From Sphingomonas changbaiensis NBRC 104936 (lineage in GTDB: Bacteria; Pseudomonadota; Alphaproteobacteria; Sphingomonadales; Sphingomonadaceae): a stretch of DNA of 64,000 nt. This document shows positions 53,521 through 62,679 of this stretch, in pieces. The stretch is from the NCBI RefSeq assembly GCF_000974765.1, contig NZ_BBWU01000016.1, positions 1 to 64,000 on the forward strand. The letters are read 5' to 3'. The translations under genes were made by a program, and so were the position numbers. The first letter of the stretch is position 1, and each line of letters begins with the position of its first letter. The notes beneath the pieces were generated by a model. It was not told where the DNA came from, ran no database searches, and was given only the letters and a program-made list of their open reading frames with translations.

Positions 53521-54191
53521 CGAGTCCGGTTTACGTCGCGCTCGATACGCCCGACCTCGAACGCGCAAAGGCCATTGCCACCAAGGTTCGCCATCACGTC
53601 GGCGGGATCAAGCTCGGGCTGGAGTTTTTCACCGCCAATGGACGCTCCGGGGTCAAGGAGATGGCGCAGCTGGGACTGCCCATCTTCCTCGACCTGAAGC
53701 TGCACGACATCCCGAATACCGTCGCCAAGGCTGTTCAGGCGCTGCGGGACCTGGAGCCGGCGGTGCTCACCATTCACGCGGCGGGCGGTCGCGCGATGAT
53801 GGAAGACGCCAAGGCGGCCGCTCCTGCCGGCACCAAAGTCGTCGGGGTGACGGTGCTGACCAGTCTCGACGACGACGATCTCCGCTCGATCGGCGTGGAA
53901 AGCGATTCCCATGCACAGGTCGAACGGCTGACGAAGCTCGCGCGCGAAGCGGGGCTGGACGGCGTCGTCTGCTCCGGCGCGGAAGTGAAGGCCGCGAAGC
54001 GGCTGTGGCCGGACGGGTTTTTCGTGGTTCCGGGCGTGCGGCCCGCGAATGGCGAGGCCGGCGACCAGAAACGCGTCGTGACCCCGCGCCAGGCGCTCAA
54101 CGACGGCGCATCGATGCTCGTCATCGGCCGCCCGATCACCGCCGCGGCCGATCCCGACGAAGCCGCGCGCGCGATCGAAGCGACGCTTTAG
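53517..54191 (+). CDS. pyrF: Orotidine 5'-phosphate decarboxylase
   Basis: 224-residue TIM-barrel enzyme giving UMP from OMP; PyrH at 20848 acts next. VALDTPDLERAKAIA, the catalytic DLKLHDIPNTVAKA (D-x-K-x2-D), VTVLTSL, and VVPGVRPANGEAGDQKR with VIGRPIT are present. ATG 53517. Confidence 0.97.
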   Translation: MTSPVYVALDTPDLERAKAIATKVRHHVGGIKLGLEFFTANGRSGVKEMAQLGLPIFLDLKLHDIPNTVAKAVQALRDLEPAVLTIHAAGGRAMMEDAKAAAPAGTKVVGVTVLTSLDDDDLRSIGVESDSHAQVERLTKLAREAGLDGVVCSGAEVKAAKRLWPDGFFVVPGVRPANGEAGDQKRVVTPRQALNDGASMLVIGRPITAAADPDEAARAIEATL

Positions 54192-54270
54192 GGCCCGAAA
54201 GAGACCGGGACTTCGACAAGTTCGGCCCGCAGGCATAGAGCGCGCCGGAGTATCGGTCGAAGGTTCGAAA

Positions 54271-54909
54271 TTGCCCCGAGTCGCTTCCAAGATCTGCGGC
54301 CTGTCCACGGCCGACACGCTCGACGCCGCAATTGCGGGAGGGGCGAGCCATGTCGGGTTCGTGTTCTTTCCGCAAAGCCCGCGCCACCTGACGTTCGAGA
54401 AGGCAGCCGGACTGGCCGCGCGCGTGCCCGAGCGCGTGGGGCGAGTCGGGGTCCTGGTCGATCCCGATGACGCCCTGATCGACGCCGCGATCGCCGCCGG
54501 CCGCCTCGACGCAGTTCAACTTCACAAGACCGGCCGCGAGCGAGCGGCGGCCATCGCCGGCCGCTCCAAGCTGCCGATCTGGATCGCCGTCGCGGTGCGG
54601 ACCCGCGCCGATCTCGACCAGGCGCAGGCCTGGCGCGGGATCGCCGAGCGCATCGTCTACGACGCCAAGACGCCAGAGGACGCGCTCCCCGGAGGCATGG
54701 GCCTGCGGTTCGACTGGAAGCTTCTCGACGGTTTTGCGCATCCGCTGCCCTGGGCGTTGTCGGGCGGCCTTTCCCCCGACAATGTCGGCGAGGCGATCGG
54801 GGTGACCGGAGCACGAATGGTCGACGTCTCTTCGGGCGTGGAGAGCGCGCCGGGCGTGAAGGATGTGGACAAGATCGCCCGCTTCCTCCAAGCGGTCGCG
54901 CGGTCATGA
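54271..54909 (+). CDS. trpF: Phosphoribosylanthranilate isomerase
   Basis: 212-residue TIM barrel in tryptophan synthesis. [27 protein letters not shown] (catalytic Cys), [17 protein letters not shown], and [14 protein letters not shown] (phosphate site) are the family motifs; the usual VQLHGxE is VQLHKTG here. Start TTG 54271. The 79-nt gap before it holds a decayed type D-like half repeat. Its stop overlaps trpB by 4 nt. Confidence 0.95.
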   Translation: MPRVASKICGLSTADTLDAAIAGGASHVGFVFFPQSPRHLTFEKAAGLAARVPERVGRVGVLVDPDDALIDAAIAAGRLDAVQLHKTGRERAAAIAGRSKLPIWIAVAVRTRADLDQAQAWRGIAERIVYDAKTPEDALPGGMGLRFDWKLLDGFAHPLPWALSGGLSPDNVGEAIGVTGARMVDVSSGVESAPGVKDVDKIARFLQAVARS

Positions 54910-56138
54910 CCCTCCCCAACTCGCTTCGCACCCAGCCCGACGAGCGCGGGCATTTCGGGCAATTCGGCGGCCGTTATGTCGCCGAGACGCTGATGCCGAT
55001 GATCCTGGAGCTGGAGCGCGCCTATCGCGCGGCGAAGGCCGATCCGGCGTTCCAGGCTGAGTTCGACGACCTGCTGGCGCACTATGTCGGCCGGCCGAGC
55101 CCGCTTTATTATGCCGAGCGGCTGACCGAGGCGCTGCGCGAAAGCGCGCCCGCGGGCATGGGGCCGAAAGTCTATTTCAAGCGCGACGAACTCAATCACA
55201 CCGGCGCGCACAAGATCAACAATTGCATCGGCCAGATCCTACTGGCCCGGCGCATGGGCAAGACGCGCATTATTGCGGAGACGGGCGCGGGCCAGCACGG
55301 CGTCGCGACGGCGACGGTGGCGGCGCGCTTCGGCCTGCCCTGCACCATCTATATGGGCGCGCGCGACGTGGAGCGGCAGAGCCCGAACGTGTTCCGGATG
55401 AAGCTGCTGGGCGCGGAAGTGCGGGCGGTCGAAAGCGGCGCACGGACGCTCAAGGACGCTATGAACGAGGCGCTGCGCGACTGGGTCGCGAACGTCGAGA
55501 ACACGTTCTACATCATCGGCACGGCCGCCGGTCCTCACCCCTATCCGGAGCTGGTGCGCGACTTCCAATCGGTGATCGGTCGCGAGGCGCGGGAGCAGAT
55601 GCTGGAGCGCGAAGGCCGTCTGCCCGACCTGTTGGTGGCGGCGATCGGGGGCGGCTCCAATGCGATCGGGCTGTTTCACCCGTTCCTGGACGATGCGGAC
55701 GTGGCGATGCTGGGCGTGGAAGCCGCCGGGCACGGGCTCGAGACCGACCAGCACGCGGCGAGCCTCGCCGGCGGCCGACCGGGCGTGCTGCATGGCAACA
55801 AGACGTTCCTGCTGCAGGACGAAGACGGCCAGATCACGGAGGCGCATTCGATCTCGGCCGGGCTCGACTATCCGGGCATCGGACCTGAGCATAGCTGGCT
55901 GCATGAGATCGGCCGGGTGCAGTATGAGAGCGCAACCGATCGCGAAGCGCTGGATGCCTTCCAGCTGCTGTGCCGGACGGAGGGCATCATCCCCGCGCTC
56001 GAACCTTCGCACGCGATTGCAGCCGTCGTCCGCAAATCAAAGGAAATGAAGCAGGATCGGATCATCCTTGCCAATCTCTGCGGGCGCGGTGACAAGGACA
56101 TCTTCACTGTCGCGGACGCGCTGGGAGTGGCGCTTTGA
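54906..56138 (+). CDS. trpB: Tryptophan synthase beta chain
   Basis: 410-residue PLP enzyme joining indole and serine. [17 protein letters not shown] at the start; the PLP lysine in [25 protein letters not shown]; the phosphate loop [11 protein letters not shown] 54906 overlaps trpF and the stop overlaps trpA, giving the translational coupling expected for the alpha2beta2 complex. Confidence 0.98.
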   Translation: MTLPNSLRTQPDERGHFGQFGGRYVAETLMPMILELERAYRAAKADPAFQAEFDDLLAHYVGRPSPLYYAERLTEALRESAPAGMGPKVYFKRDELNHTGAHKINNCIGQILLARRMGKTRIIAETGAGQHGVATATVAARFGLPCTIYMGARDVERQSPNVFRMKLLGAEVRAVESGARTLKDAMNEALRDWVANVENTFYIIGTAAGPHPYPELVRDFQSVIGREAREQMLEREGRLPDLLVAAIGGGSNAIGLFHPFLDDADVAMLGVEAAGHGLETDQHAASLAGGRPGVLHGNKTFLLQDEDGQITEAHSISAGLDYPGIGPEHSWLHEIGRVQYESATDREALDAFQLLCRTEGIIPALEPSHAIAAVVRKSKEMKQDRIILANLCGRGDKDIFTVADALGVAL

Positions 56139-56947
56139 GCGACCGGCTGTCCGCGATCTTTGCCCGCTGCCGCGCGCAGGGCCGCGCCGCCCTTGTCACG
56201 TTCGTGACCGGCGGCGATCCCACGCCCGCAGCGACCTCGGCGATCCTGGACGCGCTCGTTGAAGGTGGCGCCGATATCATCGAGCTCGGCATGCCGTTCA
56301 CCGATCCGATGGCCGACGGGCCGGCGATCCAGCGGGCGAACCTGCGGTCGCTTGGCGCAGGGACGACCACGCATGACCTGCTTGAGATTGCCCGCGCCTT
56401 TCGGGCGAGACACCCGGACACGCCGCTGATCCTGATGGGCTATGCCAATCCGATGCTCGCGCGCGGGGCCGATTGGTTCGCTCGGGAAGCCGCAGCGGCG
56501 GGCGTGGACGGGGTGATCTGCGTCGACGTGCCGCCCGAGGAGGACGACGCACTCGGGCCCGCGCTCCGTGCCGCCGGGCTGCATCCGATCCGGCTCGCCA
56601 CGCCGACGACTGATGCGGCACGATTGCCGGCGGTCCTCGATGGCGCATCGGGATTTGTCTATTATGTATCCGTCGCCGGCATCACCGGGCTGCAGCAGGC
56701 GGCGCAGCACTCGATCGATGCGGCCGTCGCCCGGCTGCGCGCCGCGACCGACCTGCCGATCGCTGTCGGGTTCGGAATCCGCAGCCCCGAACAGGCCGCC
56801 GCGATCGGACGCATCGCCGACGCGGTCGTTGTCGGCTCTGCGATCGTCGATCTGGTCGGCAGCGAGGGAGCAAACGCGCCCCATGCCGTCCGTCAGTTCG
56901 TTTCCGCGCTGGCCGAAGCCTGCGCCCGTCAGGAGCATGCCGCATGA
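56135..56947 (+). CDS. trpA: Tryptophan synthase alpha chain
   Basis: 270-residue TIM barrel that releases indole from indole-3-glycerol phosphate. [26 protein letters not shown] (catalytic Glu and Asp), VCVDVPPEE (as [12 protein letters not shown]), [23 protein letters not shown] start at 56135 overlaps trpB (TTGA); stop overlaps accD (ATGA). Confidence 0.97.
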   Translation: MSDRLSAIFARCRAQGRAALVTFVTGGDPTPAATSAILDALVEGGADIIELGMPFTDPMADGPAIQRANLRSLGAGTTTHDLLEIARAFRARHPDTPLILMGYANPMLARGADWFAREAAAAGVDGVICVDVPPEEDDALGPALRAAGLHPIRLATPTTDAARLPAVLDGASGFVYYVSVAGITGLQQAAQHSIDAAVARLRAATDLPIAVGFGIRSPEQAAAIGRIADAVVVGSAIVDLVGSEGANAPHAVRQFVSALAEACARQEHAA

Positions 56948-57798
56948 GTTGGCTCACCCGCGTCCGCAACGCGATCGCGTCCGTCACCCAGAAGGAGACG
57001 GCGGAGAATCTCTGGCACAAATGCCCGAGCTGCGGGCAGATGATCTTCACCAAGGAATTCGACGAGAATCTGTCGGTCTGCCCCAGCTGCGAGCATCATG
57101 GCCGCATCGGCGCTCGCAAGCGCTTTTCGCAAATCTTTGATGGCGGGCAGTACACGCTGCTCCCGCCGCCACGGGTGCCGGAAGACCCGCTGAAGTTCCG
57201 CGACACGAAAAAGTACGTCGATCGAATCAAAGCCGCCCGAACGTCGACGAACGAGCCGGACGCTCTGCTGAACGCGCGCGGCAGCATCGTGGGGCACCCG
57301 GCGATCGTCGGCGTTCAGGATTTCGCATTCATGGGCGGGTCGATGGGCGTCGGTGTCGGCGAGGCGCTGGTCGCGGGCATGCGCGCTGCGATCGACGAGC
57401 ACCTTCCCTACATCATCTTCACCGCCGCGGGCGGGGCACGGATGCAGGAAGGCATATTGTCGCTGATGCAGATGCCGCGCAGCACGGCCGCGATTGCCGA
57501 GCTGAAAGAGGCCGGCCTCCCCTACATCGTGGTCCTCACCGATCCGACCACCGGCGGCGTGACGGCGAGCTATGCGATGCTGGGGGATATCCAGATCGCC
57601 GAGCCGGGAGCATTGATCGGTTTTGCCGGCCAACGGGTAATCGAGCAGACGATCCGCGAAAAGCTGCCCGAAGGGTTTCAGCGCGCCGAATATCTGCTGG
57701 AGCACGGCATGATCGATATGGTCGTCCATCGCCGCGAGCTGCGCGAAACGCTTGGGCGCGTGGTCGATTTCGTGATGCCGGAACAAATGGCGGCCTAG
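56944..57798 (+). CDS. accD: Acetyl-CoA carboxylase carboxyltransferase, beta subunit
   Basis: 284-residue AccD. N-terminal zinc ribbon C-x2-C...C-x2-C ([13 protein letters not shown]...CPSC), then the crotonase fold with [34 protein letters not shown] and [13 protein letters not shown]. With AccA it transfers carboxyl to acetyl-CoA, opening fatty-acid synthesis. ATG 56944 overlaps trpA; folC follows after 7 nt. trpF-trpB-trpA-accD-folC is a widespread proteobacterial order. Confidence 0.97.
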   Translation: MSWLTRVRNAIASVTQKETAENLWHKCPSCGQMIFTKEFDENLSVCPSCEHHGRIGARKRFSQIFDGGQYTLLPPPRVPEDPLKFRDTKKYVDRIKAARTSTNEPDALLNARGSIVGHPAIVGVQDFAFMGGSMGVGVGEALVAGMRAAIDEHLPYIIFTAAGGARMQEGILSLMQMPRSTAAIAELKEAGLPYIVVLTDPTTGGVTASYAMLGDIQIAEPGALIGFAGQRVIEQTIREKLPEGFQRAEYLLEHGMIDMVVHRRELRETLGRVVDFVMPEQMAA

Positions 57799-57805
57799 GC
57801 CTGCG

Positions 57806-59071
57806 GTGGATTTCGCCCGCTCGTCCGACCCCGCCGTACAACGCCAGCTCGACCGGCTGGCTGCGCTTTCGCCCGGGCGCGACATATTGGGGCTGGAGCG
57901 GATCACCGCGCTGCTCGACAGGCTCGGAAACCCGGAGCGGCGGCTGCCGCCGGTGCTCCATGTCGCCGGAACCAACGGCAAAGGCTCGACGTGCGCCTTC
58001 CTGCGCGCCGCGATCGAGGCTGCAGGGCTCAGCGCCCATGTCTACACCAGCCCCCACCTGGTGCGCTTCAACGAGCGCATCCGGGTCGCTGGCAGGCTGA
58101 TCGATGACGACAAGTTGGCGCGCCTGCTGAAGGAAGCGCTGGACTCGGCCCAAGGTCTCGGCGCCAGCTTTTTCGAAGTGACCACGGCGGCGGCATTCCT
58201 CGCCTTCTCCCGTACGCCAGCCGATGCCTGCATCGTGGAAGTAGGGCTTGGCGGGCGGCTGGATGCGACCAATGTCATTCCGTGGCCGGTGGTCTGCGGG
58301 ATCGCCGCGCTCGGGATCGATCACCAGGCGTTCCTTGGCGACGAACTCGGGCAGATCGCTGCCGAGAAGGCCGGCATTGCGCGGAACGGTGTGCCGATGG
58401 TGACGCTCGCTTATCCTGACGCGGCCGAAGCGAGCATAGACGCCGTGCTCGCCGCCAGCGGAGCATTGCGGCTGAAGCAGGGCGTTGCCTGGTCTGTCGA
58501 GCAACGAGCTTATCGCGACCGGTTCGGCAGGATCGACCTGCCTGCCCCTGCCCTGCCCGGCGCGCACCAGATGCGGAATGCCGGGTTGGCGACCGCAATG
58601 TTGCGCCACCAGGATGCGGTCGAGGTGCCTGAGGCCGCGCTTGTTGAGGGCATTCGCGCCGCACATTGGCCGGCGCGATTGCAACGGCTCGCGCCTGGAC
58701 CGCTGATCGGCAGGCGGGAGGTGTGGCTCGACGGGGGACACAATGAATCCGCAGCGGACGCGCTTGTGCAGGCCCTTGATGGCCAGCCGAGGACCGAGCT
58801 GATCCTTGGCATGTTGGCCAACAAGGACGCTGCCGCCTTCCTGCGCGTGCTGGCTCCGGCAGTACGGTCGGTCAGTGCGGTGCCCGTCGCGGATCACGAA
58901 CACCATGCGCCAGAGGAACTGGTCCGGATCGCGCACGGCCTAGGCCTTCCGGCACGGGCCTTTGCCGACGTTCCTTCGGCCCTTGCGGAGCTAAGCGGGC
59001 CGGTGCTGATCGCCGGTTCGCTCTATCTTGCCGGCACGGTGCTCGCTTTGAACGACCAGGCTCCTCAGTAA
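57806..59071 (+). CDS. folC: Folylpolyglutamate/dihydrofolate synthase
   Basis: 421-residue Mur-ligase-like enzyme adding glutamate to folates. LHVAGTNGKGSTCAF (P-loop), YTSPHLVRFNERIRV, EVGLGGRLDATNVI, IDHQAFLGDELGQIAAEKAGI and DGGHNESAA are diagnostic. GTG 57806. Its last 7 nt overlap the convergent diiron-protein gene. Confidence 0.95.
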   Translation: MDFARSSDPAVQRQLDRLAALSPGRDILGLERITALLDRLGNPERRLPPVLHVAGTNGKGSTCAFLRAAIEAAGLSAHVYTSPHLVRFNERIRVAGRLIDDDKLARLLKEALDSAQGLGASFFEVTTAAAFLAFSRTPADACIVEVGLGGRLDATNVIPWPVVCGIAALGIDHQAFLGDELGQIAAEKAGIARNGVPMVTLAYPDAAEASIDAVLAASGALRLKQGVAWSVEQRAYRDRFGRIDLPAPALPGAHQMRNAGLATAMLRHQDAVEVPEAALVEGIRAAHWPARLQRLAPGPLIGRREVWLDGGHNESAADALVQALDGQPRTELILGMLANKDAAAFLRVLAPAVRSVSAVPVADHEHHAPEELVRIAHGLGLPARAFADVPSALAELSGPVLIAGSLYLAGTVLALNDQAPQ

Positions 59072-59967
59072 ATCTCGGCCCCGTCTTCAAGCAGCTCCGC
59101 GTAGCGATCGAAACAGCGTTCGGCGCAGCGCATCCGGATCAGGGCGCCTTCGGCAATCGCCTTTGCGCGGCGCGGGTCCTCCTCGACCAGCGGCTTCAGC
59201 GCATTCTCGTTCCAGGTCTGGCTGTGCTTCACGTCGATATGGCTGTGAAGGTCGTAATAGAGCCGCTCGCGCTGACCATAGCCGAGACGTTTCAGGCCCG
59301 CCGAGACATGGACGCAGCGCCACGGCGCCGTCAGCTCAACCACGCCGAGCGCGCCGACCGACAGCCAGGCGTAGCGGCGCGTCGTCGCCATCGCGGTCAT
59401 CGCGTTGGCAAGCGCGAGGCTTTCCCACACGGTGGTGTCGATCTCGGGTGCGATCCGCATCGTCTCGACGAGCTCGTGCAGCAGCAGCGTGTGGATGCCG
59501 CGATGCTGGCCGCGGCCCATTTCGTCCCAATAGTTGCCGGCAAGTTCGAGCTTCGGACCCAGCGGCAGCTTGACCTGGCTATAGGCGACCAAATCGTCGA
59601 ACCCGGCCTCGCCGGCCGCTTCCTGGGTCAGAAACCAGCGCATCTGTCCTTCGGTCGCGGTCTCCGCCAGCCAGGCGAAGAGCGGATGGTTCTGGCCGGG
59701 CCCATTGTCCTGCAATGCCTCGAACCAGGAGACGAACGCATCCGGTTCCTCCGGCACGTCCGCCAAGTCATCGGCGACTTCGGCACGGAGTTCGTCAAGA
59801 AACGCGCCCTCGAGCCGGAGCATCTGCATGTTCCGATCGAAGTCGCGACGCCAATCTACGTCAGGAAATTCGGGCGCAAGCCGCTCGCGGTTCCATTTGG
59901 CGAGCGTCCTCTGGAAAGCGTTATTGAGGAACTGCGGCGACGATACCGCAACAAGTTTTGTTGCCAC
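59065..59967 (-). CDS. Iron-containing redox enzyme, haem-oxygenase-like diiron fold
   Basis: 300-residue protein of the haem-oxygenase-like (HDO) superfamily. Candidate iron ligands are E in FLTQEAAGE, E and H in NYWDEMGRGQHRGIH, and the H-D-H set in HSHIDVKHSQTW. That pattern resembles UndA, BesC and CADD-type oxidases, which perform unusual C-C or C-N chemistry; the substrate here is unknown. Start GTG 59967 with GGAG about 10 nt upstream. It follows the AmpG-like gene on the same strand after 76 nt. Confidence 0.85.
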   Translation of the reverse strand: MATKLVAVSSPQFLNNAFQRTLAKWNRERLAPEFPDVDWRRDFDRNMQMLRLEGAFLDELRAEVADDLADVPEEPDAFVSWFEALQDNGPGQNHPLFAWLAETATEGQMRWFLTQEAAGEAGFDDLVAYSQVKLPLGPKLELAGNYWDEMGRGQHRGIHTLLLHELVETMRIAPEIDTTVWESLALANAMTAMATTRRYAWLSVGALGVVELTAPWRCVHVSAGLKRLGYGQRERLYYDLHSHIDVKHSQTWNENALKPLVEEDPRRAKAIAEGALIRMRCAERCFDRYAELLEDGAEIY

Positions 59968-60043
59968 TTGGGAAATGCTCCGGAAAATGGGGCGATTGTT
60001 CCCAAAGAACGGACAGGCAACGATTCGGGTTCCTCAGAGCAAC

Positions 60044-61759
60044 TCAGGTTAGTGCTTTGGCCCGCCGTTCTGAAGTTGCTACCCTGAGCCATTCCAGCAG
60101 CACGAATACGACCGCGACCAGCCCGACCGCAGCGGTGTAGCGGAACACCGTCGCATAGCCGAGCGTGTCGAACGCTTCACCGGCAATGCCGCGGCCGAGC
60201 GAGCCGATCAGGAACGTCAGCGAAGATAGCAGCGCGTATTGGACGGCCGTGAAGTCCTTGCTGACGATGCCGGATAGATAGGCAACGAATGCAGCGCCCG
60301 CGATCCCGGTCGAGATGTTTTCACCCGAAATGGCAAGGAGGAGCCGGACCATGCGGGCATCGGACCCGAGCGCTCCCGCAAGCGCATTGAGCCCGAACAG
60401 ATTTGCGAACGCATCGATGTGTGCACCACCTTCGGCAAGGTCAGCATAGAGGAAGTTGCCGAGAATCGGCAGAATGGCCCCGATCAGCACGGTCGGAAAA
60501 CGGCCTATCCTGGCGAACAGATAGCCGCCGAGCCCAATCCCCAGGATCGTCATGAAGATGCCGAACACCTTCGACGCGAACGCCACCTCGTCCTTCGAGT
60601 AGTGCAGGAAATCGAGGTAGAAGGGAAAGGCGAATGCGGCCCAGATATTGTAGCAGAGCGTATAGGTCAGGATCATGCCGATCACGATCAGCACGCCCCA
60701 GCCCAGCCGTCCGGCCAGCTCCGCCAACGGAGCGACCAGCGCAAGATAAAGATGGTTCAGCACGGTACGCGCGCCGGAACGGCGGGTGTCCGCCTGGTCC
60801 AGGACATGGTGTCCGCGTTTCTGCAGGGCATTGAGCGTCGCCGCCACCACGAGCGGCACGAGCACCGTCGCGATCACGATCCACGGCCCGTAGAGCTTCA
60901 TGAAATCTGCCGTCGATGGACGCGGTGCGCCCGCCGGCGCGTCGCCCAACACGCTCACCATGAACGAGCCGATCTCGTAAAGCGCCCAAGCCCAGCTGAT
61001 TCCGACGATCATCAGAGCGATGGCGCGTGTTCGAGGCGTCAGCTGCCCGGGCTGGGTCAGCAGCGCGTGCAACGCCGAAACCGGCGGCCGCGACGTATCG
61101 GGAGCGCGGGCAGCAACCAGGATCATCAGCGCCATCAGACCGCCCATGACGAGATAGACCATCGGCCACGACATCCGCGCGGCAAGGACCAGCGCCAGTG
61201 CGCCGCCGACGATGCTCGCGATACGATAGCCCAGCTGATAAATCGCCGAGAGCAGCTCCACCGGCGTGTCTTCGTCGGCGACGTCAATGCGCCATGCGTC
61301 GACTGCCACGTCCTGTGTCGCCGATGCGAGCGCGGCGATGACAGCGAAGATCGCGAAGGTGCCGATCTGAGACGCCGGATGCGTGGACGCGAGGCCGGCA
61401 AAGGCCGCGACCATCACGGCCTGGCAGAGGATGATCCAGCTCTTGCGTCGGCCCATGCGGCCGAGCAGCGGCAACTCGAAGCGGTCGACCAGCGGCGACC
61501 ACAGGAATTTGAACGAATAGGCAAGCCCGATCCAGGACAATACGCCGATCGTCGCCAAGGCCACGCCGACCTCGCCCAGCCAAGCGTTGAGCGTGCCAAT
61601 CAGAAGCGCGTAAGGAAGGCCGGAAGAAAAGCCGAAGGCGAGCATCGTCGCGGCCTTGCGCGTCCTGAGCGCGATCTTCAGTAGGCGCCAGCCTTTGGGG
61701 CGGGGATTGACGGGCGCGACCTTCGGCGCTTCGTCAGATGCAGCCGTGGCGCCAGTCAT
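60044..61759 (-). CDS. AmpG-like MFS muropeptide permease
   Basis: 571-residue inner-membrane transporter with about 14 hydrophobic segments. MLAFGFSSGLPYALLIGTLNAWL and LSWIGLAYSFKFLWSPLVDRFELPLLGRMGRRKSWI are typical of AmpG, which imports GlcNAc-anhydroMurNAc peptides for recycling; ATQDVAVDAWRID is another conserved motif. The substrate assignment is by similarity. Lytic enzymes MltB and MltA encoded in the window would release such substrates. ATG 61759. Confidence 0.92.
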   Translation of the reverse strand: MTGATAASDEAPKVAPVNPRPKGWRLLKIALRTRKAATMLAFGFSSGLPYALLIGTLNAWLGEVGVALATIGVLSWIGLAYSFKFLWSPLVDRFELPLLGRMGRRKSWIILCQAVMVAAFAGLASTHPASQIGTFAIFAVIAALASATQDVAVDAWRIDVADEDTPVELLSAIYQLGYRIASIVGGALALVLAARMSWPMVYLVMGGLMALMILVAARAPDTSRPPVSALHALLTQPGQLTPRTRAIALMIVGISWAWALYEIGSFMVSVLGDAPAGAPRPSTADFMKLYGPWIVIATVLVPLVVAATLNALQKRGHHVLDQADTRRSGARTVLNHLYLALVAPLAELAGRLGWGVLIVIGMILTYTLCYNIWAAFAFPFYLDFLHYSKDEVAFASKVFGIFMTILGIGLGGYLFARIGRFPTVLIGAILPILGNFLYADLAEGGAHIDAFANLFGLNALAGALGSDARMVRLLLAISGENISTGIAGAAFVAYLSGIVSKDFTAVQYALLSSLTFLIGSLGRGIAGEAFDTLGYATVFRYTAAVGLVAVVFVLLEWLRVATSERRAKALT

Positions 61760-61947
61760 CGTGCGACTGCCATCGGGAAAGCAACGAAAGTGCCGGGACG
61801 GGTAGGCCGGGAACTCGGCCTCTTAGCGAGCAAGTCGGGCCCTCGAGCGTCTCGATATAGGAACGTCATCCGTCCATGCTGGCACAGCTTTGCCGCAATA
61901 GAACAGCAAAAAGAGCGGCGGCGCGAGCACGCCGCCGCTCCTCCCCC
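61760..61947. other. Intergenic region between ampG-like and PEPxxWA-CTERM genes
   Basis: 188 nt on the upstream side of the AmpG-like gene. It contains the strong terminator of the PEPxxWA-CTERM gene (61908-61940). I found no clear -35/-10 pair and no ORF with a ribosome-binding site. Confidence 0.5.
61908..61940 (-). terminator. Rho-independent terminator of the PEPxxWA-CTERM gene
   Basis: On the minus strand: perfect 11-bp stem GAGCGGCGGCG / CGCCGCCGCTC, 6-nt loop, then TTTTT. It starts 7 nt after the stop codon. The clearest intrinsic terminator in the window. Confidence 0.88.
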
Positions 61948-62607
61948 TCAGGCTGTCGCCCGAACAGGCTTGCGGACCCGAAGCGCGGTGCCGGCGAAAC
62001 CGAAGCCCGCGAGCATTAGAGCCCAGGTCATCGGCTCCGGCACGGGCGCCGCCACGGTATCGGATGGCAGTTCGGGCCGGGATGAGGCGGTCGGGAACAC
62101 GATCTGGCTTCCGTTCACCCACACGGCGAGCGTCTTGGCGTCGAAATTGCCTTTGAAACCCGGGCCGAAATAAGGATCGTAGCCGAAATCGGCGATCTCG
62201 AAGCTATAGCCATCGACGTGCAGGTCTCCGGCGCCCCGCGCATTGTCCATTGTCGAGTAGTAGCTCGCGACCGGATCACGCCCGGCCTGAAACCTGACCG
62301 GCTCGATACTGGCGTCGAAGTCGCCTGCCGACGTCCAGGTATAGCCACCCAGCTGATACACAACCTTTTGCGGACCCATCATCCCGAACCGGGCAGTCAG
62401 CGCCTCGGCAACGGTTTCGACCTGCATGGAGGTGAAGGTGGCGGTGATGGTGTCGCCGACTTTGATCGGAGAGGTGACACCGGGGGTCGTCAGGGCCGTG
62501 TTGAACTGCGAGGTGACCGTCCCCTTGACCTTGGCGACATAGGTCATCGCGCTCGCCGGGACCGAAATCCCCGCCAGCAGCACGGTTACGAATACGCCCC
62601 TCAACAT
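61948..62607 (-). CDS. PEPxxWA-CTERM sorting-domain protein
   Basis: 219-residue exported protein: signal peptide (MLRGVFVTVLLAGISVPASA), a beta-rich middle of unknown function, and a C-terminal sorting signal, PVPEPMTWALMLAGFGFAG plus a basic tail (LRVRKPVRATA). PEPxxWA is the alphaproteobacterial PEP-CTERM form processed by exosortase, often tied to exopolysaccharide. No exosortase lies in the window. ATG 62607 has TAGGAG upstream. A near-consensus CtrA site (TTAA-N7-TTAG, 62665-62679) lies about 60 nt before it. Confidence 0.9.
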   Translation of the reverse strand: MLRGVFVTVLLAGISVPASAMTYVAKVKGTVTSQFNTALTTPGVTSPIKVGDTITATFTSMQVETVAEALTARFGMMGPQKVVYQLGGYTWTSAGDFDASIEPVRFQAGRDPVASYYSTMDNARGAGDLHVDGYSFEIADFGYDPYFGPGFKGNFDAKTLAVWVNGSQIVFPTASSRPELPSDTVAAPVPEPMTWALMLAGFGFAGTALRVRKPVRATA

Positions 62608-62664
62608 CACGCTACTCCTACAGAACGATGCAGAGTCTGACGCAGCCGGGCCGATCAAACAAGG

Positions 62665-62679
62665 CTAATAAAGAGTTAA
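62665..62679 (-). promoter_or_regulatory. Candidate CtrA site upstream of the PEPxxWA-CTERM gene
   Basis: On the minus strand TTAA-CTCTTTA-TTAG, one mismatch to the CtrA half-site pair TTAA-N7-TTAA. It overlaps the smr stop codon. Short motif in an AT-rich patch, so only suggestive. Confidence 0.25.

Noticed and set aside
54203-54238. Third type D repeat before trpF
   Set aside because: Only a short stretch (CTTCGACAAGTTCGGCC) resembles one arm; too decayed to annotate as a full repeat.
59993-60018. LexA-like signal before the diiron-protein gene (GAAC-N7-CAAC and GTTC-N5-GAAC)
   Set aside because: The first has a mismatch in a core half-site and the second is inverted with the wrong spacing, unlike the two perfect direct-repeat boxes.
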